This document shows, one piece after another, positions 45,032-55,481 of a DNA stretch of 64,000 nt (its first letter is position 1; the number at the start of each line of letters is the position of its first letter). Under the pieces are notes generated by a model, which saw only the letters and a program-made list of their open reading frames with translations, was not told where the DNA came from and did not search any database. This DNA is from Thelonectria olida. Lineage: Eukaryota; Ascomycota; Sordariomycetes; Hypocreales; Nectriaceae. Location of the stretch: NCBI GenBank assembly GCA_020736575.1, contig JAGPYM010000015.1, positions 124,001 to 188,000 of the forward strand, read 5' to 3'. The translations under genes and the position numbers were made by a program.

Positions 45032-46391
45032 CTGGAGCTACTTATGTCAGGATCTAAGCTTGTCGTCGTTCTCGAGGGCGGATGTGGAGAGAAGCAATGA
45101 GTAGGTAGTCGAAGACAGTCACAGAGCGACCTACCTCGATTAAAGGCCACAATGAAGACGAAATGCTTGCTACATATATTTTGGGGCCTCTGGTAGGTAC
45201 CTAAGTTGTCCCATACTTCACCAAGCATTCCTAAGACCTGGTGGCTTCGGTTGCTTTCACGTTAGCCGCTCTGGCTGGAATATACATATCAGGCTAAGCA
45301 TCAAGAACTCCCTGGGATTCGCCTCCACAACTCTATTGTGAGACTTATAGGCGTCTAGGCCACACATGTGGTCAAAACTCGTGCGCCCCTACGGACCGCG
45401 GCGCGTCTGAGAGCTACGGCAAGACGTTAGGCTTCCGACTCCATGTCCCTGGGATTGACCAGTTGCACGGGTTGCTCCGAGTCCGTATTTGACAAGGCCC
45501 TTGAAACATGTGGCTGCTTACTTTAAGCTCACTGCCATGAGCTTCTGGTTTTTCGCAGGAGAGATTAAGCTTTGCGGCATACGGCTCGTGAAAAAAGACC
45601 TGGCAAGATGCTGATCTAGACGCATCACCATGAAGGTAGATTTGTCTGGTTTGCTGAAGGAATGAGGCCGATGTGTCAGAGCAGTAGTGTCGATCATAAC
45701 ATGGGGTTTGAGTTTGATCCTTACGTCTTTACTAAGAACAAGAAATCGCTTTTCTCCGCGGCCTCTCTTCCTCGTCGACTTGCTTCCGGCAGCACAGGGC
45801 TGGCACCGCCGGCGCCCCTCCTAATGGCACTTCCGGCTCAGTGCATCATCTTGCTCCCGCGTCGTCATTTCAAGTGACGAACTTTACCCCGCAGCTAAAG
45901 ATGGAATGGACCATGGTGATGGAACGGTACCGGTTGACGGCAGGGCCGTTCAAGATCGAGCAGACTGCCGATCGGCGCTATTACTTTGGGGCCCTGCGCC
46001 GGTTGAAAATACGACATCGTCGCATTCAAGGGCGGACTAGTCGCGGAGACAGTCCAAGAACAGTTATACTCCGCGTTCTCCTTTATGCAAGACACACGGC
46101 CGAGTTGACGTTTCATTCTTGGCGTGCTAGAGCCCGTGTAATGATGCATCGGCCGCGCCCATCATTTCCGTTGCATGGCCAAACCGCAATTGACTTCCCT
46201 TCTCGGAAATAGCTTCAAGTTTACGACTATAGATTCTTGGTTGTAAGAGACCACCGCATGATATATAACCATGGCTGCTAAACTCAAGCACTCAACAAGA
46301 CAAAGGCTTGTCTCCAACTCAGGCTTTCACATTCCTTACCTTCAGCCTTGTTCATTCATTTATTACGAGATTGACACCAGCCCCAAAAATC
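45032..46391. promoter_or_regulatory. Long divergent intergenic region, receptor / GMC oxidoreductase
   Basis: The two flanking genes are transcribed away from this 1.36-kb region, so both promoters lie here. An ATATATAA box at 46261-46268 is about 125 bp before the GMC start codon. Frames at 45662-45877 and 45841-46212 have no domain and are not called. Confidence 0.45.
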
Positions 46392-48320
46392 ATGAAGTGT
46401 CAGGCAGTATTGGGCCTTTTGGCCGCTGCATCCATGGCGAGGGCGGTTGACTTGACCGGCTATGAGTACGTCGTTGTTGGCTCTGGGGCCGGAGGTGGCC
46501 CTCTGGCGGCACGTCTTGCTCTCGCTGGCCATAAGACGCTTCTCATTGAAGCTGGCGATGACCACGGCACCAACGACAATTACACCGTCCCAGCCTACTC
46601 AGCCAATGCGTCCGAGGACCCCGAGATCTCGTGGAACTTCTTCGTCCGCCACTATGCCGACGAGGTCAGACAGGCCCGAGACTACAAGACAACGTACACG
46701 ACCTCCGATGGCGATGAGTACACTGGCCTCAGTCCTCCAGAGGGGTCTGTCATGAAGGGCACTCTGTACCCTCGAACTGGCGCCCTGGGAGGCTGCACCG
46801 CCCACAACGCCCTTATTGCCGTCTACCCTCACCAATCCGACTTTGAGCACATGGTTTCCGTCACTGGCGATGATTCATGGTCACCCGAAGAGATGCGCAA
46901 ATACTTTGTCCGTCTGGAAGAGAACCGGTATCTCGCAACTAATGCTACGGGTCATGGCTATGACGGTTGGCTTGGGACCGAAACCGCACCTCTCAGTATC
47001 CCTCTTGGCGACGAAAAGCTCCTCAGCCTTCTCTCAGGTGCCGCCGACGCCCTCTCCAACGCTACTGGAGAGGCCATCACCCTCGATGGCTTGATTGCTG
47101 GAGATGCCAATGCCAACACCAAGGCCCGGGACACGGAGCCGGGTTACTACCAGATCCCCCTGTCTTCTCGCAATGCTAGCCGTGTCGGTCCTCGAGAGTT
47201 TGTCGTTTCTGTTCGAGATGCTGTCAACTCTGATGGAAGCAAGAAGTACCCTCTGGATGTTCGAATGAACTGCTTTGTTACAAAGGTCACATTTAACGAG
47301 ACCTCAACCCCACCTCGCGCCACCGGCGTCGAGTTCCTCGATGGCAAGCATCTGTACAAGGCCAGTCCTTTGTACAAAGAGTCCAACGAGGGTGTGTCGG
47401 GAACCGCCACTGCCTCTCGAGAAGTCATTGTGGCCGGCGGTGTGTACAATTCTCCGCAGCTCCTGAAGCTGAGCGGCGTCGGTCCAGCTGATGAACTTGA
47501 GAAGTTCAACATCTCAGTCATCTCGGATCTCCCTGGTGTCGGCACGAATCTGCAGGATCACTATGAGATTACGGTCCAGGGCCGAGCTCCCAGCAACTTT
47601 ACTGCTTTTGATGGCTGCACCTTTGGCCTCTTTGGACAGGACGACGCCTGTCTCGATCGGTGGAATGCGCCAGTGGATGGAGACCATGGCATCTATTCGT
47701 CATCAGGTCTTGCTGCTACCATGTTTTACAAGAGCTCTACGACTGCCCAAGACGAGTATGATGTCTTCGTCTTCGGAGGCCCCGTCAACTTCCGAGGCTA
47801 CTTCCCTCAATACGCCGTTAATGCTACGATTGAGCACGATTGGTTCTCGTGGGCCATCCTCAAGGCTCACCCTCGGAACAACGCTGGTTCTGTTACGTTG
47901 AACTCCGCCGACCCTCTCGATATGCCCGATATCGTCTTCAACTACTTTGACACTGGCAGCGGAGATTCCTCGCTCGACACACAGGCCATGTCTGAGGCGG
48001 TTGAGCTCGCTCGCCAGGCCTTTGCCCGCCAAGATGTTCCCATTTCAGAGGTTCTCCCCGGTGACAATGTCACTTCGGATGAGGACGTCGAGGCATACAT
48101 CAAGGACACTGCTTGGGGTCATCACGCCTCTTCCACTTGTCCCATTGGTAGCGATGACGACCCGATGGCCGTGTTGGACTCAAACTTCCGTGTTAGGGGT
48201 GTCAAGGGGCTCAGGGTCGTGGATGCTTCAGTCTATCCTAGAATCCCAGGCACATTTACTGCCGTTTCTACTTTCATGGTTGCGGAGAAGGCGGCCGATG
48301 TGATTTTGAGTGAGCTCTGA
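46392..48320 (+). CDS. Secreted GMC oxidoreductase
   Basis: This is a single exon of 642 aa. A signal peptide (MKCQAVLGLLAAASMARA) precedes the FAD-binding start YVVVGSGAGGGPLAARLA and the second dinucleotide element LIEAGDD. GMC signature regions are visible as GALGGCTAHNALIAVYP and IVAGGVYNSPQLLKLSGVG. The C-terminal active-site strand reads WGHHASSTCPIGSDDD, supplying the first catalytic His. The usual second His/Asn position is replaced in VYPRIPGTF. Many NxS/T sites fit secretion. The family oxidises alcohols or sugars and often makes hydrogen peroxide outside the cell (aryl-alcohol oxidase, glucose dehydrogenase or choline-dehydrogenase-like members), and the substrate here is unknown. 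The start at 46392 was preferred because it begins the signal peptide. It is flanked by two Pth11-like genes. Confidence 0.94.
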   Translation: MKCQAVLGLLAAASMARAVDLTGYEYVVVGSGAGGGPLAARLALAGHKTLLIEAGDDHGTNDNYTVPAYSANASEDPEISWNFFVRHYADEVRQARDYKTTYTTSDGDEYTGLSPPEGSVMKGTLYPRTGALGGCTAHNALIAVYPHQSDFEHMVSVTGDDSWSPEEMRKYFVRLEENRYLATNATGHGYDGWLGTETAPLSIPLGDEKLLSLLSGAADALSNATGEAITLDGLIAGDANANTKARDTEPGYYQIPLSSRNASRVGPREFVVSVRDAVNSDGSKKYPLDVRMNCFVTKVTFNETSTPPRATGVEFLDGKHLYKASPLYKESNEGVSGTATASREVIVAGGVYNSPQLLKLSGVGPADELEKFNISVISDLPGVGTNLQDHYEITVQGRAPSNFTAFDGCTFGLFGQDDACLDRWNAPVDGDHGIYSSSGLAATMFYKSSTTAQDEYDVFVFGGPVNFRGYFPQYAVNATIEHDWFSWAILKAHPRNNAGSVTLNSADPLDMPDIVFNYFDTGSGDSSLDTQAMSEAVELARQAFARQDVPISEVLPGDNVTSDEDVEAYIKDTAWGHHASSTCPIGSDDDPMAVLDSNFRVRGVKGLRVVDASVYPRIPGTFTAVSTFMVAEKAADVILSEL

Positions 48321-48677
48321 GGCGGTTTAATAATGAGGAAATTGATGACCATGGATCAATGTATTAATAGCAAACTACCTAACTTTAGTCTTCCCAATTG
48401 ACAATTCCCTTTGTCCTCGCATGCTTAAATGAAAGTAGCTATTCAATAGCGTTTTGGCAGCGTGAGTGGCCTTTGTTGGCGAGGAATTCAGCACGCCACT
48501 TTGTACTGCATGCAACTTTTGTGAATCTTTTTGTACATCTCTTGCCAATGGTGCGATCAGACAAGATTTGCTGCTTGCTTGACGCACCATCAACTCCGAC
48601 TAATTCAGTGTCAACCTCACTTGAGATGCTATTTTGGGCGACAGTAATTATTATATTATACGACTATTATTACGCTA
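48321..48677. other. Short spacer between convergent genes
   Basis: This is the shared 3' region of the GMC gene and the second Pth11-like gene. It is AT-rich at about 48640-48680. Confidence 0.4.
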
Positions 48678-50018
48678 TTACTTCCATGTTGCCGGTGAAT
48701 GTAGCTCCTCCTCGCTCTCATTATCGACGATTGCGGCTTTTGTCTTAAATTTCGAGTTGCCTCTCCCGTAAGAACGATCGTTTTCATCAGGGATGGATTT
48801 CAGTTCATATCGTACGGGCTGGCTCTCACCAACCCCGTCTCTGCCAGCTGCAGACAAGGAATATCCATGATGAGCTCCGCCTTCAGTGTTCGGCTCATTT
48901 CTCAAACCCAAACCCAATCGTGACGAGGTTCCATATCCGGTGCTGCGTAAGCCCGAGGACTTGCTTGTAAGTCCCCAACGGAGACCGAGACGTGCCACCA
49001 GTGGTCGAAGAGTAGCAAGACTTCCAGCAGTAATTGCAAGTCCTTGCTCGACAGTTGACCAGATGGCCACGTCCAAAGTGTTCCCTTATCCCTCATTAAC
49101 ATCAAGCATGCAATAAACCTCCTTTGCGACGAATACTTACATAGGAAGTCCGGATCGCCGAGTTTGTGCAAATATGGGAACCTTGCTAGAACAGCCGAGC
49201 TCGCTCTGAATGCCATGTCAGCATACCATGATGCAGGCCGCATCCGGCCAAGGTGCTCATCGTGCACTTACACACAGCCCATGACTAGCAGAGGCAGAAG
49301 TGCTAGTTTGGCTCGTCGGTGCATCTGAAGATTCCATACAATAACGCCGGGAAGAACTGCGAAGATGAAGTCCGAGATGACACTAAAGGAGCTGTAAATA
49401 AAAGCCAGCGCAATAACGACCTTTATTGGGATGCAATGGCCGGGTAGGTCCTTGTCCCAGAAATAAGGAATCGGGCTGCACTGAAACATGGTGACAAAGA
49501 AGAAGCAGATGCCGGACACCACCGTGCAGAACATTGCTGCATATATGATCCAGGTGTGGATCTTATTGACGGTAATTCGCAGCAAAAACACGCCAATCGA
49601 GAGCTTGGAAGCTATCATGGACAAGCAGTAGAAGATGTAGCAAAACCACCAGCACTAGATTGCTGTCAGTGGGTTCAAGATCGGTCAAGGCTCGCGTACC
49701 ATCATGGCCTTCTTGGCGTCTTCATCCTCAAGGTCGTCAGAGTGTCTGCCTGTGCCGTAACGCACTCCGGAGCTGGAAAAGGAGTTGTACAACGTAAAAA
49801 AGACCTGAGTAAGCGCATTAGAAGCCCGTTGAGAGGGGAGAGCCCTTGAGAAAGCGACATACTGCTGCGACAACCATAAGCCAGTCGTCAAGGCCAAAAG
49901 CTTTTACCAATCCAATGCGCGAGTAACATCGGAGCGAAATGGAAATTAGGGAAACAACGAGAAAAAAGACGTTCACGCCAAGCAGCTGAGGCCCTCTGTT
50001 CTCGATCTGTTTCCCCAT
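48678..50018 (-). CDS. Pth11-type rhodopsin-fold membrane protein 2
   Basis: The five exons 49863-50018, 49700-49804, 49272-49654, 49141-49205 and 48678-49084 total 1116 nt, or 371 aa. The introns are 58, 45, 66 and 56 bp. Family landmarks are strong: LLGVNVFFLVVSLISISLRCYSR near the N-terminus, FGLDDWLMVVAAVFF, CYIFYCLSMIASKLSIGVFLLRIT, FFVTMFQCSPIPYFWD, SDFIFAVLPGVIVWNLQM, LALLPLLVMGCV and TLDVAIWSTVEQGLAITAGS followed by LATLRPL. A basic and acidic tail of about 95 residues is cytosolic. This is a textbook fungal rhodopsin-domain protein, better conserved than the copy at 43662. It may sense extracellular cues. It lies convergent with the GMC gene, so the oxidase gene is bracketed by two receptors of the same family. 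Confidence 0.93.
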
Positions 50019-51681
50019 GATAAACACAAAAGAGACTTTGCTAGCGGAGTGTTTCTTCGGAGAGTTCAGAGCTCGGATCTGACCTAGAGGGAGAATTCTC
50101 TCCCAAGTAGCTGGACGGTGAGGTAAGGGTTAATTTATTCATTACAATAGAGATCGAGCGCCTCGCGTTAGTCTTCTTGAAGAGGGCATTAAGGAGTATC
50201 CATTAACAGCCCAATGTTGCGCTTGACCCTACCGCTGGCACTCTTCGCCGTTACATAGTCGGACCGAGGCCTACGACCCTAGTGGTCCAGGGTTGCAGAA
50301 TCGGTTCATTGTCTGTATGCGGCACTGCCGGCTGGTATATGGAGCTTACTCCGGCTTGTGTTTGTCAGGGATGATGGAGCCCATGAGTCTGTGCGCATCG
50401 GGAGATAACTGTCGCAACGTCATGAATCCGGTTCATTTCGACATGGTCCTTGGGTACTAACCAAGACCGGTTGGCCTTAACCAACATGGCTGGGGTAAGG
50501 ACTACTTTGAGAAGGACATTTGATAATACCAAGATTATCTTGTCCTATTATAGACAGCGACTACGGCGTCGAACGGGCATTCCCCCTGAATACCCCCGCA
50601 ACCTACTGCCGTTGACACAGGCCAGTCCCAGGCCCCTTGAAACACGGTCGAGGTGTCTAACCTCAATACGTAAAGTCTTGTTTCAACATCAAGCCGGAGG
50701 ATACAAAGGAACGAAGACTGACATCGGCAGATGGTGTTACAAGATAACCGTGACAGCCGCAAATCGGAGGTTTTGGATGCGTGGTTGCGATGCAGAGGTT
50801 CTCACTACTATGCTATTCTTCGGTAGTGTTGAAGGAAATACAACAAGTGAGTAACCCAACAGACGCAGTACGTGCCCAGACTTTGCCATTGGTGCCCCAG
50901 GACTTGGGGCTCTCACCATCTTCAAGGGCCACCCTCGGAACAGCTCGGGACCGTTTTCGGGACCGTTTTAGGAATCTCCCCTCTAGCAACGCTGCAACCC
51001 TCACAAATCCCAAGAATGAAAATTTTGATCCAAACCAAGGAGTCGCGTTGATTGTCTCATAACGTCGTTCCAACATTGATACATGTGGGGTATCTACGAC
51101 ATCTTTTGCAGTTCGCCGAAGCCACCCCTTAAGTCCCTTGACCGCAGACGTTGAACATCACCTGACAGACGTGGTCGCTTCTGACGGGGACTTGGGGTTT
51201 GCCGAGCGTCCTTGGGAACCAGGTGGTTTTGTTTACTTGCTTGGTCTGCGTCACTGGGTCAACCAGAGGAAGCGTCACGTGATCACTGCCAGTTCACCCC
51301 AGAAAGGGCGCTTTTGTCCAGACTCTTATTAGTAGCACCTATGATTGCCGACTGACATGGGGCGTTGAGTTGGAGGACAGGTCTACCTGGAGGCACATAT
51401 TGGGGTTTCTCAACGCCTTAACTGCTTAAGAGACCGGATCTGTGTTGATCTCTCTCTGGTGTGCCACGCTTTCCGAGGTTACAAATGTCGCAAAAGGGCC
51501 GGGCCCTGACGAGGATCTTTCCCCCGGGTGGGTCTGCGTCTTATTCCGGTCTTAATTGCACAATCTATACAGATTACAGTACAGGACTTCACTTCTTAAC
51601 TGCGCTCTAGACCGGCTCTACATCCATCAGTGGCTCCTCTTCTCCATTGCCATCACTAGCACCATAGCCACACGGCGCTTT
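50019..51681. other. Spacer without a supported gene
   Basis: The first 150 bases are the promoter of the second Pth11-like gene. A frame at 50450-50854 is basic with no domain. A 12-bp direct repeat (CGGGACCGTTTT, twice) lies at about 50944-50968. Confidence 0.4.
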
Positions 51682-52149
51682 TCAGCCTGGGGACAGGTAT
51701 AGGGTGGCCCTGGCGCTTTCGGCCCCATACCATGGTATGTCTGGGAAGTCATACCCTTTGTGGGTTACAAGGGTGCGACCTTCAGCAGCTTCGCGTCGCC
51801 GTTGCTCCTCTTCGCGTAGGCGCTGTTCTTCCTGTAGCTGCTTCCACAGCCGCATCACCAGCCAAAATGCACATGCCTTTTGGGTGGTTGTTGGTTTCCA
51901 ATCGTCATGGTGAAGTAGCATATGAGGAGCAGATAATTCCCTGCCAGACCGCACGTTGGCGGGCTTCGTTGACCCCCGGCTACTGGAAGGTACCCGACTC
52001 GAATTACCCGAGAGCTCACCAGATAATCCCATCATTCGCTCGGTCTGCCACTTACCTGAAAATCCCTCCGCCATGGCGCCACATGTTACCAGTTGGGAGG
52101 AATTGCTTTGGGTGTCTGAAGAAATCGACGAGGACACCGGAACTTCCAA
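51682..52149 (-). CDS. Doubtful small protein with a charged helix
   Basis: This open frame of 155 aa is divergent from the kinase-like gene, with only 6 bp between start codons. It contains a Ser-rich N-terminal half and a charged helix near residues 105-125 (QLQEEQRLREEEQRRRE) followed by GYDFPDIPWYG. No domain is recognised. The overlap with an open frame on the other strand and the tiny promoter space argue against it. It is kept only as a possibility. Confidence 0.28.
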   Translation of the reverse strand: MEVPVSSSISSDTQSNSSQLVTCGAMAEGFSGKWQTERMMGLSGELSGNSSRVPSSSRGSTKPANVRSGRELSAPHMLLHHDDWKPTTTQKACAFWLVMRLWKQLQEEQRLREEEQRRREAAEGRTLVTHKGYDFPDIPWYGAESARATLYLSPG

Positions 52150-52155
52150 TATACC

Positions 52156-52860
52156 ATGTTCGCAACGGTGGAAGACGACATGATATACTGCGGCCAGTTG
52201 AACAAGCCAAAGGCGGACATCTTATTTCAGGATGCTACCGACTCCCTTGCTCGAATTCCTGATGAGGAAATCTTTCCCCGGTGGCCGCAAGGCCTTACTC
52301 TCAATAAGGCCCCTGAGGAGCTTCCACCAGACGTTTTCGTCAAGCGGCCCAGGCTAGCGCTGTACGATATCTTCTTAAACGTGCATCTCCCCCCCAAGGG
52401 GTTAGTGGAAGAGGCAGAAGTAATAGAAGTGCTAGGGAGCCAACCTCACCCGAACATCGTTGGATACCATGGCTGCCATGTGCGACGGGGCTATATCACT
52501 GGACTCGTGCTCGACCGACACCTCCATGACTTGAACAGCTATCTAAAGAGCGGCCACACCATTCAGGATAAAGAGCTATTCATAGAATCACTGGAGTCGG
52601 CAATTCATCATGTACACTCGCTTGGCTGGGCCCATAACGACCTCAACCCCACAAATGTCCTCGTGACAGAGGACAGAAGACCTATTCTGATCAACTTTGG
52701 CTCGGCTCGTAGGATTGGGGAGAAGTTGTCCACTAGCCGTGGCACGAAAAGTTGGATCGATTGCGAGATGAAGGACTATACGATGTCAGAGACGCGACAC
52801 GACACTTCAGCTCTCACCAAGTTTCGTACATGGCTAGATAACCCAACATTCGAGGACTGA
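52156..52860 (+). CDS. Kinase-like protein, probable pseudokinase
   Basis: This is a single exon of 234 aa. The protein matches the small fungal kinase-like family: VFVKRPRLALYDI (the possible VxK lysine of the N-lobe), HPNIVGYHGCHVRRGYITGLVLDRH (hinge region), AIHHVHSLGWAHNDLNPTNV (catalytic loop with HND for HRD) and RRPILINFGSARRIG, where the usual DFG is NFG. Loss of the metal-binding aspartate suggests weak or no catalysis. The C-terminus is short (TRHDTSALTKFRTWLDNP), as in relatives. No signal peptide or membrane segment is seen. It could act as a signalling scaffold. The start at 52156 is the first ATG in the open frame and the N-terminal 40 residues are not conserved. Confidence 0.8.
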   Translation: MFATVEDDMIYCGQLNKPKADILFQDATDSLARIPDEEIFPRWPQGLTLNKAPEELPPDVFVKRPRLALYDIFLNVHLPPKGLVEEAEVIEVLGSQPHPNIVGYHGCHVRRGYITGLVLDRHLHDLNSYLKSGHTIQDKELFIESLESAIHHVHSLGWAHNDLNPTNVLVTEDRRPILINFGSARRIGEKLSTSRGTKSWIDCEMKDYTMSETRHDTSALTKFRTWLDNPTFED

Positions 52861-53324
52861 ATAGCTGTGCTGTACATTTCGAAGTTGGCAGCTAGCAGCT
52901 TTGCATGGATGGATAGTGAGGGTCGACTTCTGATGCAAAGAAACGTTGTCTATATGTTGCTGCAGCGAGAATTGAAGACCAAAGAGGAGATTCACCTATC
53001 TGTGCCGCATAGCTTGTAGTATGGGCATTATTCGATGACTTCATGTTCTAGAGCATGGCACCTTGGCTTAGATGGAAGAGGAAGAAGGATATCTGGACAA
53101 AGAATGGTTCAAATTACTCACCCCCATCTCTGCCATTGGTCACCTAACCGCCTGATGGCAAGTGTTCAATGGGGACTACCGTAGTTCGTTTAATGAGTGG
53201 CTGTGATCCTCCACATTGTACTCTTATGACATACAATGAATGACTCATCCTGCTATCTTTACCATCGCCATCGTAATCAATTTCAGGCCGTCCAAGCCAT
53301 TGAATGGGGTGAGCGTCCAAAATA
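52861..53324. other. Spacer
   Basis: No gene or repeat was recognised between the kinase-like gene and the relic on the opposite strand. Confidence 0.4.
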
Positions 53325-54103
53325 TTAGGCGATGATTCCTTCCTGAAGAAGAACCGCTTTCAATGCTTCCAGGGTCGGAAGAGGCTTCGAGTCCTGGAAG
53401 ACTCCGTGGGTGTTCTTCTTGGGAGCATACACGTCGTTGCCCTTGCAAGAAATAACCCCATCCTCTCCACCTGGAAAAACCAACCCGTAGTAATTTGTGC
53501 GGGCTCAATCCCGAGGACATCCTTAGTGTCCATCGTCAGAGTGCTCTGTGGCCCAACCAAGAGCTCAGTGTTGGTCCGGTCCATTGGGCCATCCAAGAGC
53601 CGCAGCGCAACCAAGCCTGCAAGGTTGTTGAGGTGCAGGAACTCAGCAAGCTCTTTGAAAAATACCTTGGGGACCTTGGCTGCCTTAGATGGAGCTTCAC
53701 CTTCCTGGAACTCATACGGGACGAAGGCTCCGTTGGGGCTGTAAGTGAAAGACATGGCCATGAAGAGGCTTTGTGGCCAGCTCCATTGCCGGAACGGGTT
53801 TGGTCCAACAGGATTCGGAATTGCCCGAAACCTGGACTTGAATCCCATACAGAACATTACCTTCAGGGACCTGGAAATGGGCATGGAGGAGATGGATGCC
53901 GAAGGCATTATGGGCGTCGTGGCGAACAAAGGGGTTGGCACCGATTGTGAGGATTGATGTTGACAAAGAGTTTGCGTGTTGAACTCCCCTTCGAGAGGAC
54001 ATGGTACTCCTCTTATATCCGGATCGTCTAGATTTTCTGGCAGCGGCGAAGTCCAGGACAGACTGCCCTCAGCCTGATTACCAGATCCATGTCTGTATTC
54101 CAT
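53325..54103 (-). pseudogene. Decayed gene of an unnamed fungal family
   Basis: Coherent protein segments lie in alternating frames on the minus strand. One is FGIHLLHAHFQVPEGNVLYG with GNSESCWTKPVPAM, another is SPNGAFVPYEFQEGEAP with FFKELAEFLHLNNLAGLVAL and ITTGWFFQV, and a third is CKGNDVYAPKKNTHGVFQD with SKPLPTLEAL ending at 53325. Shifts are needed near 53740 and near 53470 (two extra bases). Related fungal proteins read 'HxLLHxHf..', 'G.vPyEfREG' and 'TGW.F' in one frame; no function is known for them. The open frame 53360-54355 on the same strand is a chance mixture of real and shifted segments. I infer a recently broken gene. Confidence 0.6.
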
Positions 54104-54133
54104 TCTCGTTACCTCGGTGGTAGAATTGGCCCC

Positions 54134-54225
54134 CAATGGGTACCCATGGGTAGTCACTACTAACTGAGTAGCCCATATTTGCGCTCTAAAAATGTTTGTG
54201 GTGACTACCCGTGGGTACCCAATTG
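54134..54225. repeat. 92-bp inverted repeat, MITE-like
   Basis: A 24-base arm at 54134-54157 (GGGTACCCATGGGTAGTCAC and four bases before it) is nearly the reverse complement of the 25-base arm at 54201-54225, with one mismatch and one gap. The 43-bp loop is AT-rich. It sits just upstream of two divergent units: the relic ending at 54103 and the phosphotransferase gene starting at 54382. It could be a short non-autonomous element or a hairpin-forming regulatory site. Confidence 0.6.
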
Positions 54226-54381
54226 TATGCGCTGGATTGTTGAATATGTTGGTGGTCCGCAGCACCAGGCAAACGGCTGAAGGTAATCGTGAATACCCCG
54301 CTCGCCAAACTTGCGACTTTCCGCCACGGACAACGACGTCTTCTACGGTTGGCACGATCCAAGAAAACTACACTTTTGATA

Positions 54382-55481
54382 ATGACTCAGTCTTCTTGGG
54401 CCCAACAGGCAACCAACCGCTTCTTTAGCGGCCGCAAATCGCCATCGCAGATGCAATGTGACGAAATTGCACAATCCGTTTCTGGCGCGTCGACGGTTAG
54501 CCCTGTGGACAGCCCAGGCTCAATGAGCTACACCGTCATCTGCAATGGGCGACCTGGGCCACAACGAGATCTCATTGTATCCTTCAGAGAACCGGGGGCC
54601 ATCCTCGACGAGGAGATGGTGAAGTTGGCCAAGGAGATCCACGGCGATCTTGTGCCGGAGTCGACCTGTCACGGCAACGTGGAGGGAGCCGATCCGCCGC
54701 TATCCATCTACTCCATGCCCTATCTGCGAGGCTCATCCTGCATTGAAGTCCTGGCTTTTCAGGTGGAAATGGATCCCGACGAAGAAGCCAAGCATGGAGT
54801 CTTTATCAAGCACCTAGCTCGGTAAACCTCATATAAGCCCAGAACCGTTCAGAGGCCATCTTGCTCATATCTTCAAAGTACTTTGCACGATGTTGGTCCA
54901 ACCCTCGGTCGGTTGACCGTAAAACCCAAGCAGAGAAGCAAGAAGGAATCCATAAAAGGCTCGCCCGTCTTGCGGAAGAACCACCGTCGTTCATCCTGCC
55001 AGACTCGATGCTGTCCAAGCTCATTGAGAACCTTCCCTCTCTCTTCAGTCAAGATTACCCACAAGTCCTCACGCATGGCGACTTCTCAGTAACGAACATT
55101 CTAGTCGATGAGAACAAGTTCGAAATCACAGGCATCGTCGATTGGTCTCTGGCGGCGGTTACGCCCTTCGGAATGGATTTGGACATCCTCCTCTTAACCA
55201 CAGGGTTCATGACCCAAGACGGCTGGCATGACTATGCATGTAAGCTACTGCTGCAAGACACCTTCTGGGAGGAGTTCTGGGCTGTCTCTGGGATTGAAGG
55301 GGAGGAACGTCGGCGCAGAACACGGGGACTGGCTGAAGCTGCAGGCCAGATTGGCGCAATCCTCCGATTAGCATTCCGGCGCAACGCCGATGGGTCACCA
55401 TCTGAAGAGGTTTTGGCGTTGGAAAGCAGGATGAAACAGCTGAGGGCGTGGTTTGGCGAGCAAGCGGCAAGACTTACCTGA
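54382..55481 (+). CDS. APH-family phosphotransferase-like protein
   Basis: Two coding parts are seen, 54382-54821 and about 54879-55481. The second carries the APH catalytic motifs: Brenner loop VLTHGDFSVTNILVDEN (HGD...N) and metal site ITGIVDWSLAAVTPFGMDLD. The first gives the N-lobe (MSYTVICNGRPGPQRDLIVSF, SIYSMPYLRG). The natural joint would be KHLAR to YFARCWSNP, around an intron beginning GTAAAC at 54822 and ending CAAAG at 54878, but this is off by one base. An alternative donor (GTCTTT at 54799) keeps the frame but removes conserved residues. Either splicing is unusual or there is a one-base lesion. Relatives phosphorylate small molecules or are of unknown substrate. Confidence 0.65.

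Noticed and set aside
45841..46212. Open frame in the receptor/GMC spacer
   Set aside because: It lies in a probable promoter region, has no domain and a random-looking composition.
50450..50854. 134-codon open frame on the plus strand
   Set aside because: It is basic with no family motif and ends where a splice donor-like GTGAGT follows, but no downstream exon makes sense.
53360..54355. 331-codon open frame as a complete gene
   Set aside because: Its N-terminal 84 codons run through the inverted repeat and its last 40 codons are out of frame with the family sequence, so a relic explains the region better.
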